Positions 13,290 to 14,378 of a DNA stretch of 14,378 nucleotides are shown one piece after another; position 1 is the first letter of the stretch, and every line of letters begins with the position of its first letter. The stretch covers positions 1 to 14,378 of the forward strand of contig NZ_CALJPC010000057.1 of NCBI RefSeq assembly GCF_937981295.1, written 5' to 3'. This stretch comes from an uncultured Campylobacter sp. (GTDB taxonomy: Bacteria > Campylobacterota > Campylobacteria > Campylobacterales > Campylobacteraceae). The notes under the pieces are model-generated. The model was not told where the DNA came from and did not search any database. It saw nothing but the letters and a program-made list of their open reading frames with translations. The translations under genes and the position numbers were made by a program.

Positions 13290-14149
13290 AAAACATCTTT
13301 GCGCCGATCGGCGCCGTGCTGGGGTTTATCAACAAATACTTTAAATCCTTGATTTTTCTGCTTATTTTGTTTTTGATTTTTGCAGGCGGCGAAAGCGCGC
13401 AACAAAAGGGCGCGAATCTCGCTCAGCTTTCGCTAAGCGGCGCGATAATGGACGATAGCGAAATTTTAGAAAAGATCGAAACTCTGAAAAACGACGAGGC
13501 GATTAAGGGAGTACTTCTGCTGATCGATAGTCCCGGCGGCGCGCTAAGCCCGAGCGTGGAAATTTCGCTGGCTATCAAATCACTAAACTCGCGCAAGCCG
13601 GTCGTTGCCTACGCCAAGGGCACGATGGCGAGCGGCAGCTACCTAGGCGGTGTGTGGGCGAGTAAAATTTACGCAAATCCGGGCAGCTTCATCGGCTCTA
13701 TCGGCGTGATCATGCAGGGCTTAGACGTGAGCGAAGCGGCCGCTAAACTAGGTTTTGCCGAACAGATCGTCAAAGCGGGCGAGCTCAAAGAGGCGGGAAC
13801 GATGATGCGAAAATGGAGCGACGCGGAGCGCGCCAGTCTGCAAGCTCTGGTGGATGAGAGCTACGAGCTATTTACGCGCGAGGTGGCGCAGGCGCGCTCG
13901 CTGGATCTTAGGAAGCGCGATACATGGGCGAATGCGCGAGTATTTTTAGCCAGCGGCGCCAAAGGCGTCGGCCTCATCGACGAGGTGGGCTCTTTAGAGG
14001 ACGCTAAGAGCGCACTCGTAAAGGCTAGCGGCGTAGCAGATCCGATCTGGCAGGAGCCCTCAGCGTATGAAAAGATGATGGATAAGCTGGCAAATAAAAG
14101 CGAAAGCTTAGTGCGCGGAGCATTCGGCGCGAAGCTGATGGCGTATTAG
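13277..14149 (+). CDS. sppA: Signal peptide peptidase SppA (S49 family)
   Basis: This 290-residue, single-unit S49 serine protease is anchored in the inner membrane by one N-terminal helix (about 22-37). It degrades leftover signal peptides and other membrane peptides with a Ser-Lys dyad. The nucleophile is S119 in TMASGSYLGG; the general base is K171 in KAGELKEAG. GVLLLIDSPGGALSPS (78-93) and NPGSFIGSIGVIMQG (134-148) are the ClpP-like core strands. Its length fits the short Campylobacter PspA form rather than the duplicated E. coli protein. AAGGA at 13267-13271 lies 5 nt before the ATG, inside the end of the deaminase gene, so translation is probably coupled. Confidence 0.95.
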   Translation: MQFLKNIFAPIGAVLGFINKYFKSLIFLLILFLIFAGGESAQQKGANLAQLSLSGAIMDDSEILEKIETLKNDEAIKGVLLLIDSPGGALSPSVEISLAIKSLNSRKPVVAYAKGTMASGSYLGGVWASKIYANPGSFIGSIGVIMQGLDVSEAAAKLGFAEQIVKAGELKEAGTMMRKWSDAERASLQALVDESYELFTREVAQARSLDLRKRDTWANARVFLASGAKGVGLIDEVGSLEDAKSALVKASGVADPIWQEPSAYEKMMDKLANKSESLVRGAFGAKLMAY

Positions 14150-14352
14150 AATTTTAGAAATTTTAGATTATGAGGGAATTTTAAGAGTAGAATTTTGTAT
14201 GCGAAAGCGCACTGGGTTTGATTACTTTTAAATTCCTCGCTTTTCCATTTGGCATTTTTCCTTAAAATTTTACCTTTTTTGTGAATTTTTCTTTGTTTAA
14301 GAACTCCTCATTTTTCTACTAATTATTCAGCCCCCTTTAAGCATCGCTCTTG

Positions 14353-14358
14353 TATAAT
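14353..14358 (+). promoter_or_regulatory. -10 box for a gene beyond the right edge
   Basis: A perfect TATAAT directly after TTG, with AT-rich DNA before it, lies 20 bp from the window end. It resembles the YhbP-like gene promoter. The 229-bp stretch after sppA otherwise shows only GAATTTTA/AAATTTTA words and no gene. Confidence 0.45.
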
Positions 14359-14378
14359 CACAATTCTGTTTCGCACCG

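Overview
The window reads as a chromosomal stretch of a Campylobacter (Campylobacterota). The dUTPase is the dimeric all-alpha type with the metal ligands at the same residue numbers as in C. jejuni. The block aroQ / folK / FlhG-type ATPase next to a divergent aminodeoxyfutalosine deaminase-sppA pair matches the Campylobacter gene order as I remember it. Promoters carry TATAAT/TAAAAT -10 boxes without clear -35 boxes, and the DNA is saturated with AAAATTTT/GAATTTTA words. The moderate GC content of the genes, together with signs that the flagellar genes around flhG are gone, points to a non-motile, higher-GC species. C. gracilis would fit, but that is inference.

Layout. 1-119: an octamer tandem repeat and an inverted repeat. 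120-1137 (minus): a small CxxC/CxxC protein and an EI24/CysZ-like membrane protein. 1553-2242 (minus): dut, divergent from a YhbP-like flavin-fold protein (2323-2736, plus). 3057-3266 (minus): a 4-oxalocrotonate tautomerase homologue, divergent from luxS (3373-3876, plus), which ends in a strong hairpin. 3981-4160: a possible decayed ORF. 4444-4782 (plus): a small cupin. 4946-6403 (plus): a membrane-anchored protein with DKNYY-like repeats. 6404-6930: a non-coding gap with a nested palindrome. 6931-8564 (minus): LOG-family protein and mnmA, overlapping by 4 bp. 8680-11899 (minus): aroQ, an M24 peptidase, folK and an altered FlhG-like ATPase, tightly packed. 12072-14149 (plus): aminodeoxyfutalosine deaminase and sppA, overlapping by 13 bp.

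The genes are mostly housekeeping: nucleotide-pool cleaning (dut), the activated-methyl cycle (luxS), tRNA wobble thiolation (mnmA), folate and shikimate steps (folK, aroQ), the futalosine route to menaquinone (deaminase) and membrane protein or signal peptide turnover (sppA).

The most unusual gene is the FlhG-like ATPase. It sits directly behind folK, where flhF-flhG would be expected. flhF is absent, the N-terminal extension carrying the FlhF-activating helix is missing, the two switch-I aspartates are replaced, and a roughly 150-residue Asn/Ser-rich insert separates the two halves of the ATPase fold. That insert is largely spelled by the same GAATTTT word that fills the intergenic DNA. No tRNA, rRNA, CRISPR array or intact insertion sequence was seen.
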